This document shows positions 43,971-53,410 of a stretch of DNA of 64,000 nucleotides, piece by piece. Source of the stretch: CAZADH01 sp964483805 (GTDB lineage: Bacteria; Muiribacteriota; Ozemobacteria; Ozemobacterales; Ozemobacteraceae); NCBI GenBank assembly GCA_964483805.1, contig CAZADH010000001.1:57953-121952 (forward strand). Direction: 5' to 3'. The position numbers and the translations under genes are program-made. The notes below the pieces were generated by a model. It saw only the letters and a list, made by a program, of their open reading frames with translations. It did no database searches and had not been told where the DNA came from. Position 1 is the stretch's first letter. Each line of letters starts with the position of its first letter.

Positions 43971-45824
43971 ATGACCTCCAGGGTTGCCACTCCGTCTCGC
44001 CTGTCGCTGGCGGTGTTGCTGGTCGCCATGGTCGGGCTGTTCGCCACGACCGGCTGCTTGAGCAGCAAAGACGAGCCGCTCAAGGGCGCGGCCAGCGGCA
44101 AGGTCTTCGACACCAACGGCCACGCCCTGCGTGGTGCCGTGGTTTGTGTGTATGGCAATATCGACAACACCACGACGACCGATGAACTGGGTTGGTTCAC
44201 GCTCGGCGACATCACGCCGGGGCAGGTGAAACTCGTCGCCACGGCCAACAACAAGAGTGTCACCAAGATCATCGAGGTCGAGCGTGGCAAGACGACCGAG
44301 AATGTCTTGATCACCTTTGCCGAAGTCGACCAGTTGCCGCCAATCATCACCGACGTCGCGGTGGCGCCAATCACCGAGAACACCGCGCGCATCACCTGGC
44401 GCACCAACGAAGCGGCCGACGCGATCATCTCGTACGCAACCGGGCCGATTGGTATCGGCTCGTGGACCTGGACCGCCAACAGTACGGCCATGGTGCTGGT
44501 GCAAGCGGTCGATCTCACCGGTTTGACCCCGGGAACGACCTATCACTTCCAGATCAAGTGTCGTGACTATGCCGGTAACGAGGGCGTCAGTTCGCTGCAT
44601 CAGTTCGTGACTTCGACGGGCGATGCGCCGGCGACGCCGCAGAATCTGGTCATTGCCCCGCCGACCGCCATGGAACACGTGCGCTTGACCTGGTCGAGCA
44701 ATACGGAAGCGGACCTGCGTGGCTACAACCTGTATCGCGCCGAGTCGCGTGACGGCCCGTGGACCAAGGTCAATGCCAACCCGATCGCCAACACGGCGTC
44801 GTCGACGACGTATGTCGACACCGGTCGGTCGATTGCCATCAGGTACTACTACCTGTTGAAAGCGGTCGACGTGGCGGGCAATGAGAGTCCGGCGTCGTCG
44901 ATCGTCAGCATCACCACCCCAGGATCGTTGCGTGAGAACCGCACGTTGACCATGGCGAACAGCCCCTACGTCTTTGACGGCGACCTGCGGGTGGCCGGTG
45001 GCGCAGTGCTCACGATCGAGCCGGGCGTCGAGATCCGCTTCGGGCCGACCGACTATCTGCAGGACGTCAACGGGGCAACCGCCACCGAATTGATCGTGCA
45101 GGGCGGCCTCAAGGTGGTGGGGACGCTCGAGAAACGTATCGTGTTTACATCGTCATCGACCTTCCCGCAGAAGGGTTCTTGGGGAGGCATCCGCTACCTG
45201 GCGACCACCGATCCGAACAATATCCTGAAGTATGCCACGTTGATCTTTGCCGACACGGGGGTGCGCAGTGAAGGGAGCACCCCGGTGATCGAGAGCAGCG
45301 AGATCGGCCTGTGTGTGCTGGGGCTCGACCTGGGGCTGTCGACGGCCTTGAACGTGCGCGGCAACCTGATCCGCGACTGCAACGTCGGTTTGGTTTCGGC
45401 CGGATCGAACATCACCAACAACATCTTCGTGAACGATCAGACGGCAATCGCCGTGCTTGGGCGCGACGTGGTGCAACACAATACCATCGACTGTCTCGAG
45501 GGCATCGATATCATGGGCGGCACGCCGACGATCACCAACAATATCCTCGCCTGGACCGGTTCGACCCGTGCCCTCTACGGTATCAACCAGAAGATGCCGT
45601 TGGCGACGGCCACCATCTCGTTCAACGACATCTTCAATTACACCTTTGCTTACAACGATCTGACCGTGGCCACCGGCGCGGGCAACATCAGCGTCGATCC
45701 GCTGTTCGTCGGGGGCAATCCGTATGATTATCACCTGCGCACCACGGCGGGCGGCTACGCTTCCGATTCTCCATGTCTGACCGCCGGGGACGGCGGCGTC
45801 CAGATGGGGCGCTACGGACCCTGA
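43971..45824 (+). CDS. Lipoprotein with carboxypeptidase-regulatory-like, FN3 and parallel beta-helix domains
   Basis: 617 aa. ATG at 43971, four bases after the TPR gene stop. Lipoprotein signal with lipobox TTGC (near residue 29). Residues about 40-115: carboxypeptidase regulatory-like beta-sandwich (GKVFDTNGHALRGAVVCVYG). About 120-225 and 230-330: two FN3 domains (ARITWRTNEAADAIISYA; VRLTWSSNTEADLRGYNLYR). About 340-600: right-handed parallel beta-helix with NIFVNDQTAIAV, HNTIDCLEGIDIMGG, ITNNILAW repeats, typical of carbohydrate-binding or depolymerising surface proteins. No clear catalytic triad. Last gene of the operon, followed by a strong terminator. Confidence 0.83.
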   Translation: MTSRVATPSRLSLAVLLVAMVGLFATTGCLSSKDEPLKGAASGKVFDTNGHALRGAVVCVYGNIDNTTTTDELGWFTLGDITPGQVKLVATANNKSVTKIIEVERGKTTENVLITFAEVDQLPPIITDVAVAPITENTARITWRTNEAADAIISYATGPIGIGSWTWTANSTAMVLVQAVDLTGLTPGTTYHFQIKCRDYAGNEGVSSLHQFVTSTGDAPATPQNLVIAPPTAMEHVRLTWSSNTEADLRGYNLYRAESRDGPWTKVNANPIANTASSTTYVDTGRSIAIRYYYLLKAVDVAGNESPASSIVSITTPGSLRENRTLTMANSPYVFDGDLRVAGGAVLTIEPGVEIRFGPTDYLQDVNGATATELIVQGGLKVVGTLEKRIVFTSSSTFPQKGSWGGIRYLATTDPNNILKYATLIFADTGVRSEGSTPVIESSEIGLCVLGLDLGLSTALNVRGNLIRDCNVGLVSAGSNITNNIFVNDQTAIAVLGRDVVQHNTIDCLEGIDIMGGTPTITNNILAWTGSTRALYGINQKMPLATATISFNDIFNYTFAYNDLTVATGAGNISVDPLFVGGNPYDYHLRTTAGGYASDSPCLTAGDGGVQMGRYGP

Positions 45825-45856
45825 TCGCAATATGTAGTATTGCTACCAGACAATGG

Positions 45857-45881
45857 GGCCCGCCGGTTACGCCGGCGGGCC
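45857..45881. terminator. Bidirectional hairpin terminator
   Basis: A perfect 10-bp GC stem (GGCCCGCCGG / CCGGCGGGCC) with loop TTACG between convergent genes ending at 45824 and 45963. Confidence 0.85.
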
Positions 45882-45962
45882 TCGTCTTCGTGGGCCTGTT
45901 GCCCCTGGCCGACGGGGACCGGGCGCGTGCCCTTGCCAACGCGAAGTGACCGTCGGCATGTG

Positions 45963-46589
45963 TCAGTGCGACGCTTGCTTGGGGGCGAACTGACGCCGGT
46001 ATTTCTCGACATCGAAGTCGCGCAGGAAATTGATGATGTGCGACCAGATGCTGTGAAAACCGAAGCGGGGCAGTTCGGCCAGCGCCTGGTCTTTTGTCCA
46101 GCCCTGGATGACCATACGATATATGGCACACATCATCCCGGTCCGGTCAGCACCATGTTGGCAGTGCACCAGAACCGGCTGTCGCTTCGGATCGGTGACC
46201 AGCTTGAGAAATGCGACCACATCTTCGTCCTCAGGGTGCCAGATCTTGAAGCTGATGTTGACGTAATCGAGACCGGTGCCGGCGATCATCTTGGCGTCCG
46301 AATGAAACGCCCGCAGATTGCAGACCGTCTTGATACCCAGCGTTTTGAGGGTGGCAAATCCCGTCGCCTCGGGTTGGGCACTGCGGTAGAGGCCCGGGGC
46401 AATCTGGGCGAAGTTGCTCAAGCCCGACAAGTCGTGGCGTGGCAACAACACCGGCGGTGTCGAGGCCGGGTCGGCCAGTGCCGCGGTGGCCAAAGGCCCG
46501 CCGGCGGCGACGAGAAAGCAGGCAGTCAGACCGATGCACAGGTGCCGGAGTGAAGCGAAACCGGTGAGTTGTTGAACGACGAGACCCAT
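45963..46589 (-). CDS. Exported dual-specificity/tyrosine-type phosphatase
   Basis: 208 aa. ATG at 46589 with GGAGG nine bases upstream. Signal peptide LCIGLTACFLVAAGGPLATAALA. The phosphatase signature HCQHGADRT contains nucleophile Cys143 and Arg149; the general-acid Asp is probably within HPEDED (119-124). The preceding LYRSAQP and TVCNLRAF segments are typical of bacterial DSPc-like enzymes that act on phosphoinositides, phosphotyrosine or inositol phosphates. Export implies an extracytoplasmic substrate. Divergent from the HD-GYP gene. Confidence 0.9.
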   Translation of the reverse strand: MGLVVQQLTGFASLRHLCIGLTACFLVAAGGPLATAALADPASTPPVLLPRHDLSGLSNFAQIAPGLYRSAQPEATGFATLKTLGIKTVCNLRAFHSDAKMIAGTGLDYVNISFKIWHPEDEDVVAFLKLVTDPKRQPVLVHCQHGADRTGMMCAIYRMVIQGWTKDQALAELPRFGFHSIWSHIINFLRDFDVEKYRRQFAPKQASH

Positions 46590-46720
46590 GGCGTGTGACC
46601 TCCAGATGTCTTGTGGTGTGCTGTTCGAGCACCTGTGGCACCAGTGTAGGCGGGAGAGTCGGTCGCGTCAATTGTGGTATGATGCAGCGGAATCCTGAGT
46701 GACGAACGTTGGAGAGCACG

Positions 46721-47692
46721 ATGAAACCGCTCGAACTGCAGACGATCGAACGGCTTTGGCAACCCCTGTTGCGCGATCTGGCCGCTGAACTGGTGGCGGT
46801 CGGTGACGAGTTGCAGATCTGGTGTCCGGCCGGTGAGGTCCATGTTGGCCGCGACCGCCGGGGGCGTCTCCCGGCCACCCGCCTGCCTGCCGACCTTGGC
46901 ACCGAGGCGCAACGGACCATGGCCGGCCGTTATTGGTGGTCGGTGCCGGTTGTTGGGGGGCCGTGGCTCGTCAGTCTGAAATGCCCTGCCGGGACGACGG
47001 CCGCCGTGGTCGTCGGTGGCCCGATGCACGAACGACTCGAATCGATGTCGCGCCTGTTGCGTCTCGAAGGTTTGCTCAACCTTCTTGTCAGCACGCTCGA
47101 ACAGGTGGTGAACGAGGAACCGGGACACTGGAACCGGGTCCGGCATCTGGCGGTGAACCTGGGCATCGAGTTGGGGCTGGATGACGCGCATCTCTTTGAT
47201 CTCGAAGTGGCCGCACTGGTGCATGACATCGGCAAGGCTCAGTTGCCGCCCGACCTGTTGCGGCAGCAGGCCCCGCTGACTCTGGCGCAGCGACAACAAT
47301 TGGCGAGTCACGCGTTGTTGGGCGCCGCACTGGTGCGCAATCTTCCGGGAATGGCCCGTGTTGCCGAGTTGGTGGCCGCCCACCACGAAGCGCCTGACGG
47401 TTCGGGATATCCGTATGGTTTGTCTGGCGACCATGTGTCTTTGTCGGCCATGATCATTGGTGTGGCCGATGCCTTCGATGCGATGACGCACCACCGGCCC
47501 TATGCGCAACCGCACACCTATCGCGAAACCATCGCCGCTCTGGCTGAGCCGCCGGGGCGATTCTCGGGGCGCGTTTTGCAGACATTGACCAAGATGCTCT
47601 GTCAGTGGGGCATGCTCGACAGCCAGCCGCCGGTGCCCGAACCCGAAACCCCGGGCCAGGATCCGGTGGCTCGGCCGGCCAGCGATTTTTGA
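46721..47692 (+). CDS. HD-GYP domain protein, putative cyclic-di-GMP phosphodiesterase
   Basis: 323 aa. ATG at 46721 with GGAG six bases upstream. An N-terminal sensor-like domain (about 1-105, no transmembrane segment) precedes an HD-GYP domain about 125-300: His137 (GHWNRVRHL), His168-Asp169 (ALVHDIGKAQLP), His200-region helix, HHE at 221-223, DGSGYPYGLSG with GYP at 229-231, and GVADAFDAMT. The metal-binding His and Asp residues appear complete, so c-di-GMP or related dinucleotide hydrolysis is plausible. No GGDEF protein is nearby. The C-terminal 25 residues are Pro/Glu-rich. Confidence 0.88.
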   Translation: MKPLELQTIERLWQPLLRDLAAELVAVGDELQIWCPAGEVHVGRDRRGRLPATRLPADLGTEAQRTMAGRYWWSVPVVGGPWLVSLKCPAGTTAAVVVGGPMHERLESMSRLLRLEGLLNLLVSTLEQVVNEEPGHWNRVRHLAVNLGIELGLDDAHLFDLEVAALVHDIGKAQLPPDLLRQQAPLTLAQRQQLASHALLGAALVRNLPGMARVAELVAAHHEAPDGSGYPYGLSGDHVSLSAMIIGVADAFDAMTHHRPYAQPHTYRETIAALAEPPGRFSGRVLQTLTKMLCQWGMLDSQPPVPEPETPGQDPVARPASDF

Positions 47693-47765
47693 TCACGGAT
47701 TTTCCCATCTCTGATGATACGGGGGATGAAACATGTTGCATTGTCGTCGACTTTGGGTGGGTGAT

Positions 47766-48749
47766 GTGAAGAAATACAACGTATTTTTCATTGGTGCGTT
47801 GGTGGTGCTGTTGCTCGTGTTGGCCGGTTCGCCGGTCGTGGCTGCCACCCCGGTGCGGGTTGGCGTTATCATGTCGGTGGGCGGCCTGGGCGACAAGTCG
47901 TTCAACGATGCCACCTACGAAGGCATTACCGCGGCCCGCAAGAGCAGCGGGTGTGTCATCGACGTCATCGACCCGGGCGACGTGGCGATGCTCGAGCGGT
48001 CGGTCGAGTTCATGGCCCAGGGTGGACGCTACAGCTTGATTGTCGCCGTGGGCACGTTTGCCAACGATATCATTCGCAAGGCGGCGCGCGACTATCCGAA
48101 ACAGAAATTCGCATTGCTCGATTCCGTGGTGGTTGCCGACAACGTGGTGTCGGTCCTGTTCGATGAAGAAGAAGGCAGTTTCTTTGCCGGGGCCTTGGCC
48201 GGTCTGGTCACGAAGTCGGGCAAGGTCGGCTTCCTCGGTGGCATGGTCTCGCCGGTCATTGCCGCGTTCCAACGGGGTTTCGAGCATGGCGTCGCGTTCG
48301 TCAACCCCAAGGCCGAAGTGCTGAACCGCTATGCCGGTCAGACTCCGGAAGGCTTCAACAATCCGGGGCTCGGTCACAAGCTGTCTGCAGAGATGGCCGA
48401 GGAAGGTGCCGACGTCATCTATCATGCCTCGGGGCGAACCGGCCTTGGGCTCATCGACCTGGCCCGCCGCCGCGAGCTGTTGGTCATCGGGGTCGATGGC
48501 GACCAGTCGACCCTGGCCCCAGGAAAAATCGTCGGCAGTGTGGTCAAGCGCCTCGATATCGCGCTCGACAAGGTGATTCGCCTGGTGCAGACCGATGGCT
48601 TCATCGGCAAGGTCATTACCCTCGGGTTGAAAGACGGTGGCGTAGAGCTGCGTTTGTCCCGCTTCAACAAGGCACAACTGTCACCCGTCGTGCTCGAGCG
48701 CCTCGGCGAGGTCGAATCGTTTGTCTTGCACAAGGTCGGCCAGCGCTGA
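47766..48749 (+). CDS. BMP/PnrA/Med-family periplasmic substrate-binding protein
   Basis: 327 aa from GTG 47766, preferred because it gives MKKYNVFFIGALVVLLLVLAG, an ideal signal peptide, with GGGTGGG upstream; an in-frame ATG at 47733 is the alternative. The mature protein shows the BMP pattern: VRVGVIMSVGGLGDKSFNDATYEG, IVAVGTFANDIIRKAA, LDSVVVADNVVSVLFDEEEGSFFAGALAG, KVGFLGGM, ADVIYHASGRTGLGLIDLA, VIGVDGDQ. Family members bind nucleosides or related compounds for ABC uptake. No permease or ATPase genes adjoin it, so it may be an orphan receptor or signalling protein. Confidence 0.88.
   Translation: MKKYNVFFIGALVVLLLVLAGSPVVAATPVRVGVIMSVGGLGDKSFNDATYEGITAARKSSGCVIDVIDPGDVAMLERSVEFMAQGGRYSLIVAVGTFANDIIRKAARDYPKQKFALLDSVVVADNVVSVLFDEEEGSFFAGALAGLVTKSGKVGFLGGMVSPVIAAFQRGFEHGVAFVNPKAEVLNRYAGQTPEGFNNPGLGHKLSAEMAEEGADVIYHASGRTGLGLIDLARRRELLVIGVDGDQSTLAPGKIVGSVVKRLDIALDKVIRLVQTDGFIGKVITLGLKDGGVELRLSRFNKAQLSPVVLERLGEVESFVLHKVGQR
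47773..47785. repeat. AATAC-N3-GTATT palindrome, exact copy 5
   Basis: Exact copy with spacer AAC, within the first codons of the BMP-family gene. Confidence 0.75.
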
Positions 48750-48766
48750 AATCTGGATTCCGACGG

Positions 48767-48818
48767 AGATCGGGTTGCGGCACGACCCTGGCGTTGCGGT
48801 GGTGGCAACCCGGTCTCT
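48767..48818. terminator. Long-loop hairpin, probable terminator
   Basis: A 13-bp stem with one G-U pair (GAGATCGGGTTGC / GCAACCCGGTCTC) and a 26-nt loop, between convergent genes ending at 48749 and 48833. Confidence 0.6.
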
Positions 48819-48832
48819 GTAATCTTGTGTAT

Positions 48833-49933
48833 TTACTTTGTCGCCAGGACCGGTAGGTCCTCGAGCGCCGCCAGTTCGGTGGGCACCGGCAGCGTCAACA
48901 CCAGCGACGCCAGCGAAGCGCAGACACTTTCGGCGGTCATGCGGTCGCGAAACGGATGGCTGGGATCTTCGAGATTGTGGCCGGCCAGAAAACGGTCGGC
49001 GATGGTGCCGGCATCCCAGGTCGGGCGCACCTTGGCGAACCCGGCTTCACTCAATAACCCGAGCAGGGTGGCGGTATCGAAGTAGCGGAGCGGGCACGAC
49101 AACACTTCATCGGCGAAGGTCTCGACCCGGTGCAGCAGGTCGCGCAGGAACCCGGCGTCGGCCAACAGGTGTCCGGCCCGGTCGTGGCGCAGGGCATCGA
49201 TCTTCTCGCGCACGGCCATGATCTCTTCCGAGAAACTGATCGACAGCAGCGTGCCGCCGGATGCGGCGAAATCACGGCACAGCAGATTGAACTGCCAGGT
49301 GCCCGCCTGCAACGGCATGAACCACACCTCGTGGTCGAGGCCCGCGGCGGCAAAACGTCGGGGCGATTCCGCGTAGATGCGGAGACACCCACCCGGACGT
49401 AGCACGCGATGCGCCTCTCGCAGAACTGCCACCGGGTCGGCGCAGTACTCGAGCGACTCGCAGATCGTCACCGCGTCAAAGGTGTCGTCACGAAACTCGA
49501 GTTGTTCACCGCACTGGCGGACGAACTGGGTGTGTCTGCTCTCGAAAGCCTCGGCGTTGCTCTCGGCGACGGTCAAACGGCGGATCGAGGGTTCCACGCC
49601 GATGACATTGGCCCCGCGATGCGCCATTGGCAGGGCTGGCCAGCCGTCGCCCGACCCGATGTCGAGCACGCGGTTGCCGGCACCGACGACGGTGAAGAAA
49701 TCCCAGGCCTGCACGGTGCGCCGCCAGTGATCCGGGCGGCGGGCATCGAAGGGTCGGTCCACCTCCGGAACATTGCCGTCACCGAGTTGGCGCAGGCGAT
49801 CGAACAACTGGGTGACCGGATCGCTCGTCACCGCCGCGAAATGCTCGTTGATCCAGGCTGCGAGTGTGACGGCATCGGCCGGGGAGAGTCGCGGTTGCAC
49901 GTTGTTGGTGGGTTGTTCCACGGTAACCCGCAT
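48833..49933 (-). CDS. SAM-dependent class I methyltransferase
   Basis: 366 aa from ATG 49933 (weak ribosome site; the start is uncertain by a few codons). The SAM-binding core is clear: NRVLDIGSGDGWPALPMA (motif I), NVIGVEPSI (acidic end of beta 2 as Glu), TFDAVTICESLEYCADPVAVLREAHRVLRPGGCLRIYAES (motifs IV-VI). An N-terminal helical cap (1-90) and a C-terminal domain of about 130 residues (residues 235-366) are of unknown specificity. Related to UbiE/Methyltransf_11-type enzymes; substrate cannot be predicted. No obvious operon partners. Confidence 0.82.
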   Translation of the reverse strand: MRVTVEQPTNNVQPRLSPADAVTLAAWINEHFAAVTSDPVTQLFDRLRQLGDGNVPEVDRPFDARRPDHWRRTVQAWDFFTVVGAGNRVLDIGSGDGWPALPMAHRGANVIGVEPSIRRLTVAESNAEAFESRHTQFVRQCGEQLEFRDDTFDAVTICESLEYCADPVAVLREAHRVLRPGGCLRIYAESPRRFAAAGLDHEVWFMPLQAGTWQFNLLCRDFAASGGTLLSISFSEEIMAVREKIDALRHDRAGHLLADAGFLRDLLHRVETFADEVLSCPLRYFDTATLLGLLSEAGFAKVRPTWDAGTIADRFLAGHNLEDPSHPFRDRMTAESVCASLASLVLTLPVPTELAALEDLPVLATK

Positions 49934-50038
49934 TCTACCGGGCACGCGCGCCGATCGCAAGCGCCAAGGCGCGACAAAGCCCACGCCGTGACTTGAACGG
50001 TGCCGCCAATTGCCCCATGATGAACTTGGAAGCGGCCA

Positions 50039-50734
50039 ATGAAAATCGATCAAGCATTGTCGGAAAAACTCGAACTCGCGATCACGCGCAAGGCGACCGC
50101 GTTGGTGACCCGGGTCCTGACCTGGTCGGCCGAACACGGGCTATACGGCATGGACCTCGTCGACTCGCTGCACGGCGAACTGCCGGCTACCACCTGTGAC
50201 AATTGCGGGCGCTGCTGCAACTCGATCTCGCTGTTCTCGCTCGAATACCACCGGATCATCCGCGAACTGATGGCCACCCTGCCGCCGTCGTCGCTGCGCG
50301 GTGCGATCATCGAGGCGATGACCATCGGTTCCCGCCTGCGTGCGTCGAAAGACGGCGGGCGACTGCGTTGTGCCTTTCGCGACGAGGTTGCCCAGCGCTG
50401 CCGGATCCACGCCGTGCGCAGTTTTGCGTGTCGTTTCTTCGGCATGCGCAAGGCCGACAACACCCGCGAATGCGCGCAGGTTCGCGAACTGGACGAGCGC
50501 GCGCCGCCGCTGACCGAGGAGCGCCAGGTCGAACTGCAAACGCGGATTCTGGAGAACTCGGAGCAACACGAACCGTTTCCGGGCCATGGCGCGATCGCCT
50601 TCTTTCCGCTCGAGTTCTGGTTGTGGCGGGCGGCCTTCGGACCCAATCAGGCCCTCGACCTGTATCGGCGGTTGCTGGTGCCGGCATCTGGAGCGCTCAC
50701 CCGGTTCTGGCGCGATCGGGGCGTAAAATCCTGA
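50039..50734 (+). CDS. YkgJ-family cysteine-cluster protein
   Basis: 231 aa. ATG at 50039. The N-terminal CDNCGRCCN (CxxCxxCC, near residue 53-61) and later cysteines (RLRCAFRD, RCRIHAVRSFACRFFG, TRECAQV) form the cysteine cluster of the YkgJ/DUF CxxCxxCC family, thought to bind zinc or an Fe-S cluster. C-terminal 60 residues are family-atypical. Lies 103 bp upstream of leuS and could be co-transcribed. Biochemical function of the family is unknown. Confidence 0.85.
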   Translation: MKIDQALSEKLELAITRKATALVTRVLTWSAEHGLYGMDLVDSLHGELPATTCDNCGRCCNSISLFSLEYHRIIRELMATLPPSSLRGAIIEAMTIGSRLRASKDGGRLRCAFRDEVAQRCRIHAVRSFACRFFGMRKADNTRECAQVRELDERAPPLTEERQVELQTRILENSEQHEPFPGHGAIAFFPLEFWLWRAAFGPNQALDLYRRLLVPASGALTRFWRDRGVKS

Positions 50735-50837
50735 GTGGCGCTTTTTTGACACGGAGACGACGACGCGACTAGAATGATGCGCCCCGGCGGCCGCGCTTGC
50801 CGCAACCGCCCAGCTCAAGAACCCGGAGATTCGCACC

Positions 50838-53312
50838 ATGGCCGAACGCTACGATTTCAAGTCGATTCAAGATAAGTGGGCCCCGCGTTGGGAGGCCATG
50901 CACCTCTATCGCACCGCTGAAGACCGCGGCAAACCGAAGTTCTATTGCCTCGATTTCTTCCCGTATCCGTCGGGCAATGGCCTGTCGGTCGGGCACCTGC
51001 GCAATTACGTGCCCACCGACGTGATCACGCGGTTGCGGCGGATGCAGGGTTACAATGTATTGCACCCCATGGGCTGGGACGCCTTCGGTCTGCCCGCCGA
51101 GAACTTCGCCATCAAGATGGGTGTGCACCCGGCGGAAACCACGGCTAAGAACGCTGCCAACTACCGGCGGCAGTTGCAGCTCGTCGAAACGTCATACGAC
51201 TGGTCGCGCGAGATCAATTCGTCCGAGCCGAAATACTACCACTGGACCCAGTGGCTGTTCCTGCTGCTGCACAAGCGCGGGCTTGCCTATCAAGCCGAAG
51301 GGCAGCAATGGTGGTGCCCCGATTGCCGGACGATTCTCGCCAACGAGCAGGTCGAGCAGGGCAAATGCTGGCGGTGCGAACAGGAAGTGACGAAGAAGGC
51401 GCTCAAGCAGTGGTTCTTCAAGATCACCGCCTATGCCGACCGCCTGCTCGAAGACCTCAAAACCGTCGATTGGCCCGAGCCGATCAAGAAGATGCAAGAG
51501 AACTGGATCGGTCGCAGCACCGGCACCGAGGTTGTATTTACGGCGCATGCACCGACGGGCGCGGCGACCTTCCCGTTGCCGATCTTTACGACCCGCGTCG
51601 ACACGATCTTCGGGGTCACCTTCATGACCCTGGCGCCCGAGCATCCTTTGGTGTCGCAGTTGACTGCGCCCGAGCGGCAGGCCGAGGTCGAGGCGTATCG
51701 CGAGCAGGCCCGCAAACGCACCGAAATCGACCGCTTGTCGACGGAGCGCGAAAAGACCGGGGTGGCCCTCGGGTCGCACGCCGTCAATCCGTTCAACGGT
51801 GAAAAGGTGCCGTTGTTCATCGGTGACTATGTATTGCACGGGTATGGCACCGGTGCGGTCATGGCCGTGCCGGCCCACGACGAGCGCGATTTTGCCTTTG
51901 CCAAGAAATACCGACTGCCGGTGCGCGAAGTGATCACTCCCGACGGCAAGTCGCAGGGCGAGTTGGCGGCAGCCTTCACCGAGTACGGAGTCATGATCGA
52001 GTCCGGGCCGTTCTCGGGCATGAAATCGGGCGATGCCCTCGAAAAGATGGGCGTCTGGCTCGAAGAGAAGAAGCAGGGGCAGCGCAAGGTCAATTACCGC
52101 TTCCGCGACTGGTTGATTTCGCGGCAGCGCTACTGGGGCGCGCCCATTCCGATCATCCACTGCGACAAATGCGGCACTGTGCCGGTGCCGGAGGCCGACC
52201 TGCCCGTGCAACTGCCCGAGGTGCAGGAGTTCAAGCCGGGCGAGGATGGCCGCTCGCCGTTGGCCAATATCGCGGCGTTCGTCAACTGCAAATGTCCGAC
52301 CTGCGGCGGTGCCGCGCGACGCGAGACCGATACCATGGACGGGTTCGCCTGCAGTTCCTGGTATTTCCTGCGGTTCCTCGACCCCGACCTGAAGACGGCG
52401 GCATTCGACCGCGACAAAGCGGCCTACTGGTTGCCGGTCGATCTCTATGTCGGCGGGGCCGAGCATGCGGTCATGCATCTGTTGTATGCACGTTTCTGGA
52501 CCAAGGTCATGCATGATGCCGGCCTGATTCCGTTCAACGAGCCGTTCGCGAAATTGCGCAACCAGGGGATGATGCTCGCCGGTGACGGTTCGAAGATGAG
52601 CAAGTCGCGGGGCAACGTGATCACCCCGGACGAGATGGTCGAGAAGTTCGGCGCCGATACCTTGCGCGCGTTCATCCTGTTCCTCGGCACCTTCGAACTC
52701 GAGGTGTCGTGGTCCGATGAGGGCATTCGCGGCATGCATCGCTTCGTGGGTCGCGTTCACGATCTGGTCGCCACCTACGGTGGCAGCGGCGTGGCCGGCG
52801 GCCCGGGCGACGATCCGGCCGAGAAGACCCTGTACCGCCAGATCCACCAGACGATCAAGGCGGTCACCCAAGACATCGAGAACTTCAGTTTCAACACGGC
52901 TATCGCCCGCCTCATGGAACTTGTCAATACAATGAGTGACGCGGCTCGCCAGGGTGGGCTGGTCGAGAGGCCCGTGTGGTGGTTCGCCATCGAAAAACTG
53001 CTGACCCTGTTGGCGCCGATCACGCCGTTTCTCGCCGAAGAGCTGTGGGAACGCACCGGTCACGCCGGCTCGGTGCATCGGCAGCCCTGGCCCAAGTGGG
53101 ATGACGCCGCCCTGGTCGAGAACGAGGTCACGCTGCCGGTGCAGGTCAACGGCAAGCTGCGCGACCAGTTGACGATTCCGGTCGGCATCGACGAAGACGA
53201 AGTCAAGAAGATTGCCCTGGCCAGCCCGAAGGTGCAGAAACACCTCGAGGGCAAGACGCTGGTCAAGTTCATCTACGTCAAACAGCGCATGATCAGTATG
53301 GTGGTGAAGTAA
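50838..53312 (+). CDS. leuS: Leucyl-tRNA synthetase
   Basis: 824 aa, normal length. ATG at 50838 with GGAG 11 bases upstream. Class I synthetase: FPYPSGNGLSVGH (HIGH-type motif with Ser50 in place of the first His), zinc-type CPDC/CWRC in the insertion near 170-195, editing (CP1) domain about 225-400 with TTRVDTIFGVTF, DERDFAFAKKY and HGYGTGAVMAVPAHDERD, a second CDKC/CPTC zinc element, and KMSKS-type SKMSKSRGNV. C-terminal anticodon-binding region ends in VNGKLRDQL and a domain-IX-like tail. Charges tRNA-Leu in the cytoplasm. The SVGH variant may be lineage-typical. Confidence 0.97.
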   Translation: MAERYDFKSIQDKWAPRWEAMHLYRTAEDRGKPKFYCLDFFPYPSGNGLSVGHLRNYVPTDVITRLRRMQGYNVLHPMGWDAFGLPAENFAIKMGVHPAETTAKNAANYRRQLQLVETSYDWSREINSSEPKYYHWTQWLFLLLHKRGLAYQAEGQQWWCPDCRTILANEQVEQGKCWRCEQEVTKKALKQWFFKITAYADRLLEDLKTVDWPEPIKKMQENWIGRSTGTEVVFTAHAPTGAATFPLPIFTTRVDTIFGVTFMTLAPEHPLVSQLTAPERQAEVEAYREQARKRTEIDRLSTEREKTGVALGSHAVNPFNGEKVPLFIGDYVLHGYGTGAVMAVPAHDERDFAFAKKYRLPVREVITPDGKSQGELAAAFTEYGVMIESGPFSGMKSGDALEKMGVWLEEKKQGQRKVNYRFRDWLISRQRYWGAPIPIIHCDKCGTVPVPEADLPVQLPEVQEFKPGEDGRSPLANIAAFVNCKCPTCGGAARRETDTMDGFACSSWYFLRFLDPDLKTAAFDRDKAAYWLPVDLYVGGAEHAVMHLLYARFWTKVMHDAGLIPFNEPFAKLRNQGMMLAGDGSKMSKSRGNVITPDEMVEKFGADTLRAFILFLGTFELEVSWSDEGIRGMHRFVGRVHDLVATYGGSGVAGGPGDDPAEKTLYRQIHQTIKAVTQDIENFSFNTAIARLMELVNTMSDAARQGGLVERPVWWFAIEKLLTLLAPITPFLAEELWERTGHAGSVHRQPWPKWDDAALVENEVTLPVQVNGKLRDQLTIPVGIDEDEVKKIALASPKVQKHLEGKTLVKFIYVKQRMISMVVK

Positions 53313-53323
53313 TACTTCGTATT
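53311..53323. repeat. AATAC-N3-GTATT palindrome, exact copy 6
   Basis: Exact copy with spacer TTC, overlapping the leuS stop codon and preceding its terminator. Confidence 0.75.
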
Positions 53324-53336
53324 GTTGTCATCAATA

Positions 53337-53372
53337 CGCGGCCGTCGCCCGGCTCTTGGTGCGGCGGCCGCG
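53337..53372 (+). terminator. Hairpin terminator after leuS
   Basis: A 12-bp GC stem with one G-U pair (CGCGGCCGTCGC / GCGGCGGCCGCG) and a 12-nt loop, 24 bp after the leuS stop. Confidence 0.7.
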
Positions 53373-53410
53373 TCGCCTGCGCTCCGGCGTTGTCGTCGCA
53401 TCACTGAACC

